A DNA stretch of 64,000 bases from Arion vulgaris (GCA_020796225.1 CM036756.1:51068363-51132362); one strand, 5' to 3'. Positions 48,701-60,752 are shown, numbered from the stretch's first letter. Program-made: numbers and translations. The notes: a model not told the origin generated them from the sequence alone.

Positions 48701-51700
48701 TCTATTTCCCTTCCGGACACAAGGAAACATATGATAAGCAATACTTTCTTGTGAAGACACAAACAATCTATTTCCCTTCCCGACACAAGGAAACATATGA
48801 TAAGCAATACTTTCTTGTGAAGACACAAACAATCTATTTCCCCTCCCGACACAAGGAAACATATGATAAGCAATACTTTCTTGTGAAGACACAAACAATC
48901 TATTTCCTTTCCCGACACAAGGAAACATATGATAAGCAATACTTTCTTGTGAAGACACAAACAATCTATTTCCCTTCCCGACACAAGAAAACATATGATA
49001 AGCAATACTTTCTTGTGAAGACACAAACAATCTATTTTCCCCTTTTCCACACAAGGAAACATATGATAAATACTTTCTTGTGAAGACGCAAACAATCTAT
49101 TTCCCTTCCCGACACAAGAAAACATATGATAAGCAATACTTTCTTGTGAAGACACAAACAATCTATTTCCTTCCCGACACAAGAAACATATGATAAGCAA
49201 TACTTTCTTGTAAGAAAAGAAACAATCTATTTCCCTTTCCGACAGAAGGGAACATATGATAAGCAATACTTTCTTGTGAAGACACAAACAATCTATTTCC
49301 TTTCCCGACACAAGGAAACATATGATAAGCAATACTTTCTTGTGAAGACACAAACAATCTATTTCCCTTCCCGACACAAGAAAACATATGATAAGCAATA
49401 CTTTCTTGTGAAGACACAAACAATCTATTTCCCTTCCCGACACAAGGAAACATATGATAAGCAATACTTTCTTGTGAAGACACAAACAATCTATTTCCCT
49501 TCCCGACACAAGGAAACATATGATAAGCAATACTTTCTTGTGAAGACACAAACAATCTATTTCCCTTCCCGACACAAGGAAACATATGATAAGCAATACT
49601 TTCTTGTGAAGACACAAACAATCTATTTCCCTTCCGATACAAGGGAAACATATGATAAGCAATACTTTCTTGTGAAGACACAAACAATCTATTTCTCTTC
49701 CGACACAGGAAACATATGATAAGCAATACTTTCTTGTGAAGACACAAACAATCTATTTCCTTTCCCGACACAAGGAAACATATGATAAGCAATACTTTCT
49801 TGTGAAGACACAAACAATCTATTTCCTTTCCCGACACAAGGAAACATATGATAAGCAATACTTTCTTGTGAAGACACAAACAATCTATTTCCTTCCCGAC
49901 ACAAGAAACATATGATAAGCAATACTTTCTTGTGAAGACACAAACAATCTATTTCCCCTCCCGACACAAGGAAACATATGATAAGCAATACTTTCTTGTG
50001 AAGACACAAACAATCTATTTCCTTTCCCGACACAAGGAAACATATGATAAGCATTACTTTCTTGTGAAGACGCAAACAATCTATTTCCCTTCCCGACACA
50101 AGGAAACATATGATAAGCAATACTTTCTTGTGAAGACACAAACAATCTATTTCCTTCCCGACACAAGAACATATGATAAGCAATACTTTCTTGTGAAGAC
50201 ACAAACAATCTATTTCCTTTCCCGACACAAGGAAACATATGATAAGCAATACTTTCTTGTGAAGACACAAACAATCTATTTCCTTTCCCGACACAAGGAA
50301 ACATATGATAAGCAATACTTTCTTGTGAAGACACAAACAATCTATTTCCCCTCCCGACACAAGGAAACATATGATAAGCAATACTTTCTTGTGAAGACAC
50401 AAACAATCTATTTCCTTTCCCGACACAAGGAAACATATGATAAGCAATACTTTCTTGTGAAGACACAAACAATCTATTTCCTTTCCCGACACAAGGAAAC
50501 ATATGATAAGCAATACTTTCTTGTGAAGACGCAAACAATCTATTTCCCTTCCCGACACAAGGAAACATATGATAAGCAATACTTTCTTGTGAAGACACAA
50601 ACAATCTATTTCCCTTCCCGACACAAGGAAACATATGATAAGCAATACTTTCTTGTGAAGACGCAAACAATCTATTTCCCTTCCCGACACAAGGAAACAT
50701 ATGATAAGCAATACTTTCTTGTGAAGACACAAACAATCTATTTCCCTTTCCGACAGAAGGAAACATATGATAAGCAATACTTTCTTGTGAAGACACAAAC
50801 AATCTATTTCCCTTCCCGACACAAGGAAACATATGATAATCAATACTTTCTTGTGAAGACACAAACAATCTATTTCCCTTTCCGACACAAGGAAACATAT
50901 GATAAGCAATACTTTCTTGTGAAGACACAAACAATCTATTTCCCTTCCCAACACAAGGAAACATATGATAAGCAATACTTTCTTGTGAAGACACAAACAA
51001 TCTATTTCCCCTCCCGACACAAGGAAACATATGATAAGCAATACTTTCTTGTGAAGACACAAACAATCTATTTCCTTTCCCGACACAAGGAAACATATGA
51101 TAAGCAATACTTTCTTGTGAAGACACAAACAATCTATTTCCCTTCCCGATACAAGGAAACATATGATAAGCAATACTTTCTTGTGAAGACACAAACAATC
51201 TATTTCTCTTCCCGACACAAGGAAACATATGATAAGCAATACTTTCTTGTGAAGACACAAACAATCTATTTCCCTTCCCGACACAAGAAAACATATGATA
51301 AGCAATACTTTCTTGTGAAGACACAAACAATCTATTTCCCTTCCCGACACAAGGAAACATATGATAAGCAATACTTTCTTGTGAAGACACAAACAATCTA
51401 TTTCCCTTCCCGACACAAGGAAACATATGATAAGCAATACTTTCTTGTGAAGACACAAACAATCTATTTCCCTTCCGACACAAGAAACATATGATAAGCA
51501 ATACTTTCTTGTGAAGACACAAACAATCTATTTCCCTTCCCGACACAAGGAAACATATGATAAGCATTACTTTCTTGTGAAGACACAAACAATCTATTTC
51601 CCTTCCCGACACAAGGAAACATATGATAAGCAATACTTTCTTGTGAAGACACAAACAATCTATTTCCTTTCCCGACACAAGGAAACATATGATAAGCAAT

Positions 51701-52898
51701 ACTTTCTTGTGAAGACACAAACAATCTATTTCCCTTCCCGACACAAGAAAACATATGATAAGCAATACTTTCTTGTGAAGACACAAACAATCTATTTCCT
51801 TTCCCGACACAAGGAAACATATGATAAGCAATACTTTCTTGTGAAGACACAAACAATCTATTTCCCTTCCCGACACAAGGAAACATATGATAAGCAATAC
51901 TTTCTTGTGAAGACACAAACAATCTATTTCCTTCCCGACACAAGGGAACATATGATACAATACTTTCTTGTGAAGACGCAAACAATCTATTTCCTTCCGA
52001 CACAAGGAAACATATGATAAGCAATACTTTCTTGTGAAGACGCAAACAATCTATTTCCCTTCCCGACACAAGGAAACATATGATAAGCAATACTTTCTTG
52101 TGAAGACGCAAACAATCTATTTCCTTCCCGACACAGAAACATATGATAAGCAATACTTTCTTGTGAAGACCAAACAATCTATTTCCCTTCCCGACACAAG
52201 AAACATATGATAAGCAATACTTTCTTGTGAAGACGCAAACAATCTATTTCCCTTCCCGACACAAGGAAACATATGATAAGCAATACTTTCTTGTGAAGAC
52301 ACAAACAATCTATTTCTCTTCCCGACACAAGGAAACATATGATAAGCAATACTTTCTTGTGAAGACACAAACAATCTATTCCTTCCGACACAAAGGGAAA
52401 AATATGATAAGCAATACTTTCTTGTGAGACACAAACAATCTATTCCTTCCCGACACAAGAAACATATGATAAGCAATACTTTCTTGTGAAGACACAAACA
52501 ATCTATTTCCTTTCCCGACACAAGGAAACATATGATAAGCAATACTTTCTTGTGAAGACGCAAACAATCTATTTCCCTTCCCGACACAAGGAAACATATG
52601 ATAAGCAATACTTTCTTGTGAAGACCCAAACAATCTATTTCCCTTTCCGACACAAGGAAACATATGATAAGCAATACTTTCTTGTGAAGACAAACAATCT
52701 ATTTCCCTTCCGACACAAGGAAACATATGATAAGCAATACTTTCTTGTGAAGACGCAAACAATCTATTTCCCTTTCCGACACAAGGAAACATATGATAAG
52801 CAATACTTTCTTGTGAAGACACAAACAATCTATTTCCTTTCCCGACACAAGGAAACATATGATAAGCAATACTTTCTTGTGAAGACACAAACGATCTA
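39792..52898 (+). repeat. 66-bp satellite, block 2 (about 199 copies)
   Basis: It continues block 1 in the same orientation. Each unit has CATATG, TGATAAG and the small inverted repeat TTGTG-AAGA-CACAA. Variants: CCCTTCCCG, CCTTTCCCG, CCTTCCG, GACGCAAAC, TACTTGCTTG, AAATAATCTTTTTC. Because 66 is divisible by three, frames of up to about 800 codons arise on both strands. They switch frame at 1-base indels inside the array without meeting stops, so there is no sign of coding constraint and they are not annotated as genes. Confidence 0.98.
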
Positions 52899-52940
52899 TG
52901 TTTTCCAAAATAACTGAGATTATCGTTCTTTACTCGGAAC

Positions 52941-53347
52941 GACATTCAGAAAAATGTACACTTGCTTGGGCTGCCTCGCACATCGACGTTCAAGATAATG
53001 TACACTTGTAGAGGCTGCCTCGCTACATGACATTCAGAAAAATTACATTGAGGGCTGCCTCGCTCATCGACGTTCAAGAAAAAATGTACAGCTGCTTGAG
53101 GCTGCCTCGCTACATGACGTTCAAGAAATGTACACTTTCTTGAGCTGCCCCGCTCCATCGACGTTCAAGAAAAAATGTCATTGCTTAGAGCTGCCCGCTA
53201 CATCGACGTTCAGAAATAATGTCACTTGCGATCCGCTACATCGACATTCAAGAAAAAATGTGACTTGCTTAGACTGCCGCTCATCGACATTCAAGAAAAA
53301 TGTACACTCTTAGAGGCTCCCGCTCCATCGACGTTCAAGAAAGACAC
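52941..53347 (+). repeat. Degenerate 42-47-bp tandem repeat, ten copies
   Basis: Units begin GACGTTCAAGAAA or GACATTCA and contain TGTACACTTGCTTGAGGCTG and CCTCGCTACAT. They differ from each other by many 1-3-base indels, unlike the tight arrays nearby. Confidence 0.9.
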
Positions 53348-53614
53348 TTAGATGCCCCACTCAATAGAAGATTTCTTTTTTCAGAAGGAAAACATTACAC
53401 TCAACCGACCCATGTCCAAACTAATCCTTGGTGATTCTTATCAGAAGACTGTCCCAAGAACGGCTGATTGCTTCATCATTGTCTGGTGTCTTAATACTAC
53501 TGCTATTCGTACTATTGTAACCTCACACGCTACTGCCACTATCCATACTGTTACTTCATATACCGCTATCACTACTATTACTACTACTACTGCTGCTTTA
53601 TATACCTACATCAC
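53348..53614 (+). repeat. Short unique stretch running into a TAC/ACT-rich tract
   Basis: From about 53505 the DNA is built from ACTACT- and TACTGC-like triplets and includes the first unit of the 39-bp repeat (TTTATATACCTACATCACTA). Confidence 0.7.
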
Positions 53615-53627
53615 TAATATTACTACT

Positions 53628-53853
53628 GGGGGTCTTTGTGGCTGAGTGGTTAAGCCCTTTGCCTTGCGAGACCGCGGCCTTCTGTTCACGAGTGCAGTTT
53701 TTCTAGAGACCCCTAGGATTGTTGCCGTAGCTACGGAGTCGTGCTTTGTGCAATACTCTCGGCAGGTGGCGTGCCATTTATGCGGAGAGGGCCCTGAGCC
53801 ATATGGGGTAAAACCCGGTGCAATGAGATCAATCCTTCGGCTTTAAAACCCTT
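53628..53853 (+). mobile_element. tRNA-derived SINE (226 bp)
   Basis: It begins GGGGGTCTTTGTGGCTGAGT and goes on as GGTTAAGCCC, with a tRNA Leu/Ser-like A-box (TGGCTGAGTGG). GTTCACGAGTGC about 55 bases on resembles a B-box. It is flanked by 13-bp target duplications TAATATTACTACT (53615-53627 and 53854-53866). It is not a tRNA gene: there is no plausible acceptor stem and it ends in unrelated sequence. Confidence 0.85.
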
Positions 53854-53869
53854 TAATATTACTACTACT

Positions 53870-54546
53870 TAATAATTTCTCTCGTACCGTTATACTTTAC
53901 ATAGGGCCTGCAAGTAATTTCTCCATACCGCTCTATCCTGGGTAACTCGCTCAATCTCCTCCATGGATCTGAGACCGATATTTCTTGCCTCTCTCAGCAT
54001 AGTTTGTTACAGGGTCTCCTTAGGTCGTCCTCTCTTTCTTGAACCCTTTGCATCCCACTTCAATGCCTGCTTTGATATTCGTTGATCATTTCTCCTCAAG
54101 GTGTGTCCAACATATCTCCATCTTCTCTTTCTTATAACAGTTGTCACTAGTGGTTGACCAGACATTTCTCTAATTTCATCACTTCTCCTGAATTCGTTCC
54201 ATTTTATATTCATTATTTTTCGCAGACATCTATTTTCAAATGCATTCAACTTGCTTGCTATATCTTTAGTCATTTTCCAACTTTCGCAGGCATATGTTAG
54301 GATTGATACAACATTTGAATTTAAAATTCGTAATTTAGTTTTAATACTAAATAACTTGCAGTTCCATATTTTATTTAGACTTTTAAAATCTGATGTTGCT
54401 TTGCCAATTCGTATCATAATTTATTTTTAACATTTCCTGTCAATCAAAATTGCTACCTAAATAGGTGAACTGCTCTGTTATTTTTGTCATTTTAGATTCC
54501 AGGGTGATATCTGCATTACTTGCCATAGGTGTCTTCATTATATTTT
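53870..54546 (-). mobile_element. 5'-truncated LINE A
   Basis: The minus strand reads TPMASNADITLESKMTK, QFTYLGSNFD, a break, then SILTYACESWKMTKD, RCLRKIMNIKWNEFRRSDE, RKRRWRYVGHTLRRNDQRIS and KGSRKRGRPKETL, followed by a segment ending near LCKV. This is the region after the reverse transcriptase of an RTE/CR1-like LINE. The target duplication is probably ATTACTACTACT, within the triplet repeat. Confidence 0.85.
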
Positions 54547-54600
54547 ATTACTACTACTACTGCTACTTTATATACCTACATCACTACTAATATTACTACT
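54547..54600 (+). repeat. 39-bp repeat, isolated unit between two LINEs
   Basis: One unit (TGCTACTTTATATACCTACA and CATCACTACTAATATTACT) is left between LINE A and LINE B. It shows that all these elements landed in one array. Confidence 0.85.
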
Positions 54601-56977
54601 TAGTTAAGTTTGTTCCTTTCGTTCCAAAGGTGGCACATAGAGCAGAGGTTTTAGATCTCCGTGTGATGCTGTTCGTTGCTAGCAGTTGGAGATCTTGTAT
54701 GGTTTTACATCCCAATAGTTTACTTTCTTGTTGGATGGTTCTTCGAAGAGTGGTCTTTGGTCTTCCACGTTTTCTTTTCCCAACTGGTGACCACATAAGG
54801 ACTTGTCGATTTAGTCTCTTTTCGTCTGATCTAAGAACACTACCTAGATATTTCCACCTTCGTTTCCTTATAATATTTGATACGGGTTTTTGGTATGTTC
54901 TATCTCTCACTGTGTTGTTAGAAACGAAATCACTCCATTTTACTTTTAATAATTTTCGGAGACATTTATTCTCAAAGCTGTCCAGTTTCTTATCAATTTT
55001 CTTTGTTGATTTCCAACTTTCACAACGTAGTGACCTAAATCACACATGACCTAAACAATTTAACTTTTGTGCATATACTAAGGTCTTGAAATTGCCAGAT
55101 ATTTGTTAATTTAGTGAAGGCACTAGCTGCTATAGCAATACGAGAGTTTATTTCTTTCATCGTGTCTCCGTTGTTTGACACTTTACTTCCCAAATATGTA
55201 AAATGTTTAACTTTCTCCAGTATTTGGCCATTTATTACGATGTTGTCTGTTGAGTTTGTAAGGTCCATAATTTTGGTCTTGGCAGAATTAATCTGGAGAC
55301 CAACCTGTTCTGCAAGTGTGCAAAGATTGCTCGTTAGTTTGTGGATTGCTTGTGTGGTTGAATTCAAAATGGCCACGTCATCGGCAAAGTCAAGATCAAA
55401 TAGTCTGCTGTTATTAAGCCATTTGATGCCTAGTTGATCATCTTGGGTGCATTTGCGCATGATCCAGTCTATAGCTATCCCAAAAGCATAGGTGACATAA
55501 CGCAACCCTGCTTCACACCCGAATTGACTGTGAACCAGTCTGAGTTTCCTGCATCTGTTCTTACACAGCAGGATGCTTCAGAATAGAAGGCTTTTATAAT
55601 ATTGATGTATTTTTCCTGGAAGCCGTAGGTCTTAAAAATCTCCCAGAGAGTAGAACAATGAAGACTATCAAACGCTTTCTGAAAGTCTATAAAATTTATC
55701 ACTAGTGGTGACTGGAATTCAATTGATTCTTCTATAATGGATCTCAGCGTGAAGATACGATCGGTACAAGAACGATGTGGACGAAAGCCAGCTTGTTCTT
55801 CTCTTAGCCTTGCGTCGACGGCTTTTTCAGCCTCTCCATCAAAATGCTGCAGAATAGCTTGCCAGGTGTTGATAGCAGAGTTATTCCGCGCCAGTTGTTG
55901 CAATTTGACAAATCGCCTTTTTGGGGAGCTTGAATATCACTCCGACTTTCCAATCTTTTGGAGGGGTGTCATTCTGCCAAATATCGTTCATTAAGGTACG
56001 TAGGAATCCCATTGATTTCACGTCAGTTGCTTTTAGCATCTCTCCTGAAATATCGTTGCTATCGCTGGCTTTGTTGTTTCTCAGTTTCTTGATGGTTTGT
56101 TTTATTTCTTCCATTGAGAAGTCGTCAAGGGTGCATTTAATGATGTCATTTTATTCCTGTTTCAAAAACTGGTGTTATCGCTGGGTTGGGTCTATTTAAT
56201 ACATTTTTAAAATGTTCAGCTCATCTTTTCGATTGTGCTTGTTGTGATGTTATGGATTCGTTGTTTTTCCCTTTCACGGGACAGCTTGCCGTCGGCGGAT
56301 GATTCATTAGCTGTTTCATAATATGAAAGAGTGTTTTGTTGTTCCCAGTTTTGGATGCTGTTTCTGCCTCTAGAGATAACTTCTGGATGTAATCACGTTT
56401 ATCTTTGCGAGCATTTGCTTTAATATCTTTGTCCAGTTGTCTATATTCAAGAACTGTTGATTCGTTTTGAGAAGATAGCATTCTTAGTTTAACTTCTTTT
56501 CTTTCTTGGATTTTTGCCATGTTTCTTCACTTAACCAATTCTTTCTTTCCTTTTTTATATATTCCGCTGTTTCTGCTGCTGCAGATTTAATAGTGTTCTT
56601 AAAAAGTTCCAATGATTTTCTATGTTCTTCTCGGTATGTCCTGTTGTAGTGACGTTATGTAAGTTGGTGAATCTATTATGAATATCGATATTGTAGGAAC
56701 TTTGAATGTTTGGTAACAGTAGGCGTTTAGAATCTATTTTCTTTTTTTTCGGTTTGTATAGTACTTTCAATTTAGTTCTTATTTTGGCAATGCATAAGTT
56801 GTGGTCGCTGCCAATATCTGCCCCTCTGTATGCAATAAGACGGACATTTAAGACGGACGTACGAAATTTCGAGTTTCGAAATTTCGAATAAAACAACTTG
56901 GAATTCTCCTGACCAACATACACAAAACCAGATTGATCACTTCTGTATGAACTCGAAATTTCGTACATCCTTCTTAG
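54601..56977 (-). mobile_element. LINE B, 2.38 kb, with inverted 5' end
   Basis: It is flanked by AATATTACTACT (54589-54600 and 56978-56989). The minus strand has, in order, the endonuclease end (RGADIGSDHNLCIAKIRTKL), a linker, KLRNNKASDSNDISGEMLK, reverse transcriptase AGFRPHRSCTDRIFTLR, FIDFQKAFDSLH and VNSGVKQGCVMSPMLLG, then RLFDLDFADDVAIL (catalytic FADD), HFTYLGSKVSNNGD, RKRRWKYLGSVLRSDEKRL and GKRKRGRPKTTLRR. The 3' tail is (CTAA)-like. The outermost 90 bases are inverted (see separate entry). Breaks near 55050, 55490, 55900 and 56200 inactivate it. Confidence 0.93.
56888..56977 (+). mobile_element. Inverted 5' piece of LINE B (twin priming)
   Basis: Here the + strand reads TTWNSPDQHTQNQIDHFC, the W-S-P-D and Q-I-D-H stretch of a LINE endonuclease, whereas all of 54601-56887 codes on the minus strand. 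NSKFRTS appears in both pieces at the switch point. An inverted 5' segment with a short overlap is the known result of twin priming during insertion. Confidence 0.85.
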
Positions 56978-57235
56978 AATATTACTACTACTGCTACTTT
57001 ATATACCTACATCACTACTAATACTACTACTACTGCTACTTTATATACCTACATCACTACTAATACTACTACTACTGCTACTTTATATACCTACATCACT
57101 ACTAATACTACTACTACTGCTACTTTATATACCTACATCACTACTAATACTACTACTACTGCTACTTTATATACCAGCATCACTACTATTACTACTACTA
57201 CTGCTACTTTATATACCAGCATCACTACTAATACT
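56978..57235 (+). repeat. 39-bp minisatellite, about six copies
   Basis: Units contain TACTACTACTGCTACTTTAT and ATACCTACATCACTACTAA. The last two carry CCAGCAT in place of CCTACAT. Related single units lie at 53590 and 54560. Confidence 0.95.
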
Positions 57236-57488
57236 CGCCCGAGTGGTTACCAGGGCCTGAATTTGGATTGTAAAGAATGGAACCACTGTTACCTGCAATG
57301 CATGTCGTAAGAGGCGACTAACGAGATTTGGCTGAAATCGGATGCACGTGTCCTAAACGTGCAGAAGTCTATGCGTTTAGGGGCCTACCAAACCAATGTG
57401 CAACGTATACACGTTCTTGACAAAGATCAAACACATCACAAAGAGTGATTAAAATTGGTCGTAAAGAACGAACGCAAAGAAGAAGAAG
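57236..57488 (+). mobile_element. SINE (about 253 bp), family of 27767 and 58660
   Basis: It starts CGCCCGAGTGGTTACC (A-box-like), with the core ATGTCGTAAGAGGCGACTAA, the block GTGTCCTAAACGTGCAGAAG and a (GAA)n tail. The flanks ACTACTAATACT and ACTACAATTACT match at 10 of 12 positions and are a probable target duplication. Confidence 0.85.
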
Positions 57489-58659
57489 ACTACAATTACT
57501 ATTACAAAACAAAAAGGTATGTGAAATGCGAGCAATAATCGTCCACAAATGTTACCAACAACAAAACAAAATCTATTCAAAAGTAAAATTTCTGCATTCT
57601 AAAAATAGAACGAACGATGCTTGAAATGAAATATTCGTACAATTTCAAGAGTTTTATCTCCATGTTGTCAAGAATTGCTTGAAATCTTGTATGATGCGAA
57701 TATTTCCGAATTATGACTGACTGTCCGAATAGTTCTTGTAGTACATCTAGGAAAGTGCATGTTTGTCCTAGCTATTGTGCAAATAGGATCGTTGACAAGC
57801 TGAATGAAAAATACGCGACAAGTATGAGGATCGAAGATGTAGTTGTAACAGTAGTGTTACATTGGCTCTCTAGGATTGATTACTGAGCCATTATTATAAT
57901 GGAATCTTAGTTCATACTTTAGAAGATCAAAAAATGACATAGTGCGTTATGATTGAAGCTTCTAACCTTCAGAATTACGTGAATCGGCTGTCCTGGAAAT
58001 GCGGTTGTTCGCGGCAGTGAGAAAACAGACAACACAGACTTGCGTCAGCAGCACCTATCGTTGGAAAGTTGAAGATTGATGTAGTTGGGAGAAGGGAGGC
58101 GGGGGGAGGGAAGAAGAGTGTAAACGTCTTTAAAGCTGCAGCATGTTGAACGATGACTGCTGACGACACTAAAAGTGATGTTGATTCTTTACAGCTATTT
58201 GGAGAGCTTAGAAACACACGTTGTAGAAGAAGAATTAGCGTATAGAAATGTATGATCTGGTAATTATATTTTGTAATATTCTAGAATCGCAGCATCCAGT
58301 AGTTGCATGATGTGGAATTGTAGAAACATTAGATATACGATTATGTAGTAGGCTACATATATTATTTGCTTGACAACATTATCAATTACAACAGTCGCAA
58401 TTAGAAATAATAATATAGGTCATAGAGTTGACCTCACGAAGTCAGTCCAATTGTCAAGCACGTTCACAAAAGTAATGTGATGGCCGAAAATTAGTTGAGC
58501 TCACGAAGTCAGTCCAATTGTCAAGAACGTTCACAAAAGTAATGTGATGACCGAATATTGAGACTAACGTAAATACAGATGTAGGCGAAAGATGCTAGGA
58601 CTAAGGTAGGCAGCAATGAAGAGTTCAGTTTGTGTGATATTGCAATTTAGTTTCATTCT
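57489..58659. other. Unassigned AT-rich DNA with one tandem duplication
   Basis: 58432-58560 is a direct repeat of about 64 bp, twice (CTCACGAAGTCAGTCCAATT and TTCACAAAAGTAATGTGATG in each). No gene recognised. Confidence 0.6.
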
Positions 58660-58906
58660 CGCCTGAATGGTTACCGGGGTCCAAATTTGGGGTGTAAAGA
58701 ATAGAACCACTGTTACCTGCCACGAATGTCGTAAGAGGCACTAAAGGTTTGGCTGAAATCGGATACATGTGTCCTAAACGTGTAGAAGTCTATGCGTTTA
58801 GGAGCCTACCAAACCAATGTACAACGTATACACGTTCTTGGCAAAGATCAAACATATCACAAAGTGATTTAAATTGGTCGTAAAAAACGAACGCAAAGAA
58901 GAAGAG
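58660..58906 (+). mobile_element. SINE (247 bp) with perfect target duplication
   Basis: Perfect 11-bp duplications AGTTTCATTCT (58649-58659 and 58907-58917) flank an element starting CGCCTGAATGGTTACC, with core AATGTCGTAAGAGGCAC and a GAAGAAGAG tail. It is close to the copy at 57236, differing by substitutions and small indels. Confidence 0.92.
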
Positions 58907-58917
58907 AGTTTCATTCT

Positions 58918-59714
58918 TTCATATCAGACTTTGGTCACCTGTACAAAAGTAATTTGTTCGGTAGATTGTGTTCTTAATGTTTGTCTTCATCAGTGTTGGT
59001 TTTATTTATTGTGTCCCGTCAGATCTGTCCATATTAGCATCTTATCCAGAAACTAATGATGTTTCATTTTATTGGAAACTACCATTGTGTGTTTCGTCTA
59101 TCAACCTTCGTCTAGCAACATTCATTTATCAACCATCAGCGCATATGGTCTATGTTTATGAGACATTGCAAGAAACGGGTCTTAAGTTGTCTCTGTTGAT
59201 AATAAGAAAGACACGACAGTTCAACTTTTCGCAATCAATAACGCGTTGGTACCCGTAACTTGCTGGAAATATAATGCGTGGAAAAAACATATTCGGCGCT
59301 GCTGTTTGTTATTTGTTTTATCCGAGTGCTTCATATACTTATATAGTATTTATTTCGCTATTCGTCATCATTTTCGCTAAACTGTGCTTCCCCTCATTCT
59401 TATTAATTTACACACACCCACAAGCTGCCATCTGACATCAACAAATTAAAACTCGCTAGTATCTGTACTCCGTACTATTGAGAATGTTATACAATTTGTG
59501 TATTCATGTATTCACACCCGACACAGCAAAGAAAGAAAGACTTTTACAGCCTTTTACTTTCCTTAGGAAAATGGATATCGTCGCCATTTTTAATGTTGGC
59601 AACCTGATTCGTACATGAAGCCGGTTTCTGTTTTTCTCATCAACTATAGACACACGCATTGTTCTCATCCCTTCCTGTGTGTAACTATATGTGTGTACTC
59701 TAACGTGTGTATTA
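58918..59714. other. No feature recognised
   Basis: A 96-codon frame (58968-59258) is open, but nothing in its composition suggests a protein family. Confidence 0.4.
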
Positions 59715-60261
59715 TTAGGGGTTTTTAAAAAAAAAATTAATCAGCTCAAATATTGTTGTCAAAGTCTGAACTTTACAACACAGTCTCTCAACTATATCTC
59801 TCATACTTGTGTCCATTGTATTGTGACCTACATCACTTGTTCGCGAAAACGAAGCTACGTCATCTTGTGAACTAACAAATTGTGATCTGTCATTGACTAG
59901 CTTTTCTCCACCCACAGTGATGACTGACAGTCCGTCAATCTTGTGTAGCTAATTATAACGCTACCTTACCGTCCAATAGGGATCCAAAAGCACGACTGAG
60001 ACACATCGCAGCTATAAACAATTTCCGCTCACCGTCGTCAAAAAGTTATTGGAACAACTTTGAAATACACAAGAAAACCGCTGGCTTGTAAATGCTATAA
60101 TAATGTAGTAACAGCCAGAGCACATCTTTTATCGCACATTTGAAGTGGCTGACTTTGAGCATCTCTACTGTTACTTTCTGATCTGTCTTTTTTGTAATTG
60201 ATAGGGCAGTTCCATCATCATTGCATTTCGATGAATGTGTGCTCCGATCTCTTTCTGACAC
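59715..60261 (-). other. Two weak candidate exons on the minus strand
   Basis: Minus-strand frames near 60270-60046 (with THSSKCNDDGTALSITKK, EMLKVSHFKCAIKDVLWLLL) and 59950-59715 (with DGLSVITVGGEKLVNDRSQF, DIVERLCCKVQTLTTIFEL) have ordinary protein-like composition. They have no recognised domain and no convincing splice sites. They could be exons of a minus-strand gene or chance frames. Confidence 0.2.
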
Positions 60262-60640
60262 ATGGAGATCTCAACGGTAATGCACGAACTACATACCACT
60301 GACGAGGGCGGCAGGTGTAATTTTGAAGATGATGAACGTTTTTGCAGAACTCTTTATTTTAATGATTTTTAGTTGTTTGATTGCATGTCATGAGAGGAGT
60401 CGTGATAGTTGTTATAATCATATAGATACGTATCAAAGATATAAAGCGTCATGTTAATTTAATTATAATTAGCAGCCGTGCTTGTTAGCTTAACTTTGTA
60501 TTCAATATATAATCATATATCTAACGACTTTAGTTAAAGTCTACCATGTCGAACACACATTGGGTTGTATCAATGTTTTACATAGTCAATGATTGTCAGA
60601 AAACTGGAATACATATGTTCAATCTAAATTTAATTAAAGT
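60262..60640. other. No feature recognised
   Basis: AT-rich; nothing supported. Confidence 0.4.
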
Positions 60641-60659
60641 AATAGTAAATTATTGCAAA

Positions 60660-60752
60660 CTAATGAACGTGATAATGCCTAGAAAAATCACAAACAGCGT
60701 TAAAAAGATTGGGTTGATTCGTAAAGGATATCCAATTAACTTTTTTAATAGT
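60660..60752 (+). repeat. SINE 3'-module copy 1
   Basis: It shares AATGCCTAGAAAAATCACAA, CAGCGTTAAAAAG, TTGAT and GTAAAGGATATCCAATTAAC with 61090-61171, in the same order, and with the inverted module at 61184-61230. Confidence 0.75.

Noticed and set aside
39792..52898. CRISPR array
   Set aside because: The repeats are contiguous with no unique spacers, there are no cas genes, and the context is an animal genome.
36780..52917. Dozens of long open frames (up to about 800 codons) on both strands as protein genes
   Set aside because: They follow the 40- and 66-bp repeats, overlap each other on both strands, and change frame at 1-base indels without stops. This is a period effect, not coding.
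53639..53710. Functional tRNA-Leu/Ser gene
   Set aside because: A- and B-box-like motifs exist, but no acceptor stem pairs, and the unit is bounded by target duplications of a 226-bp SINE.
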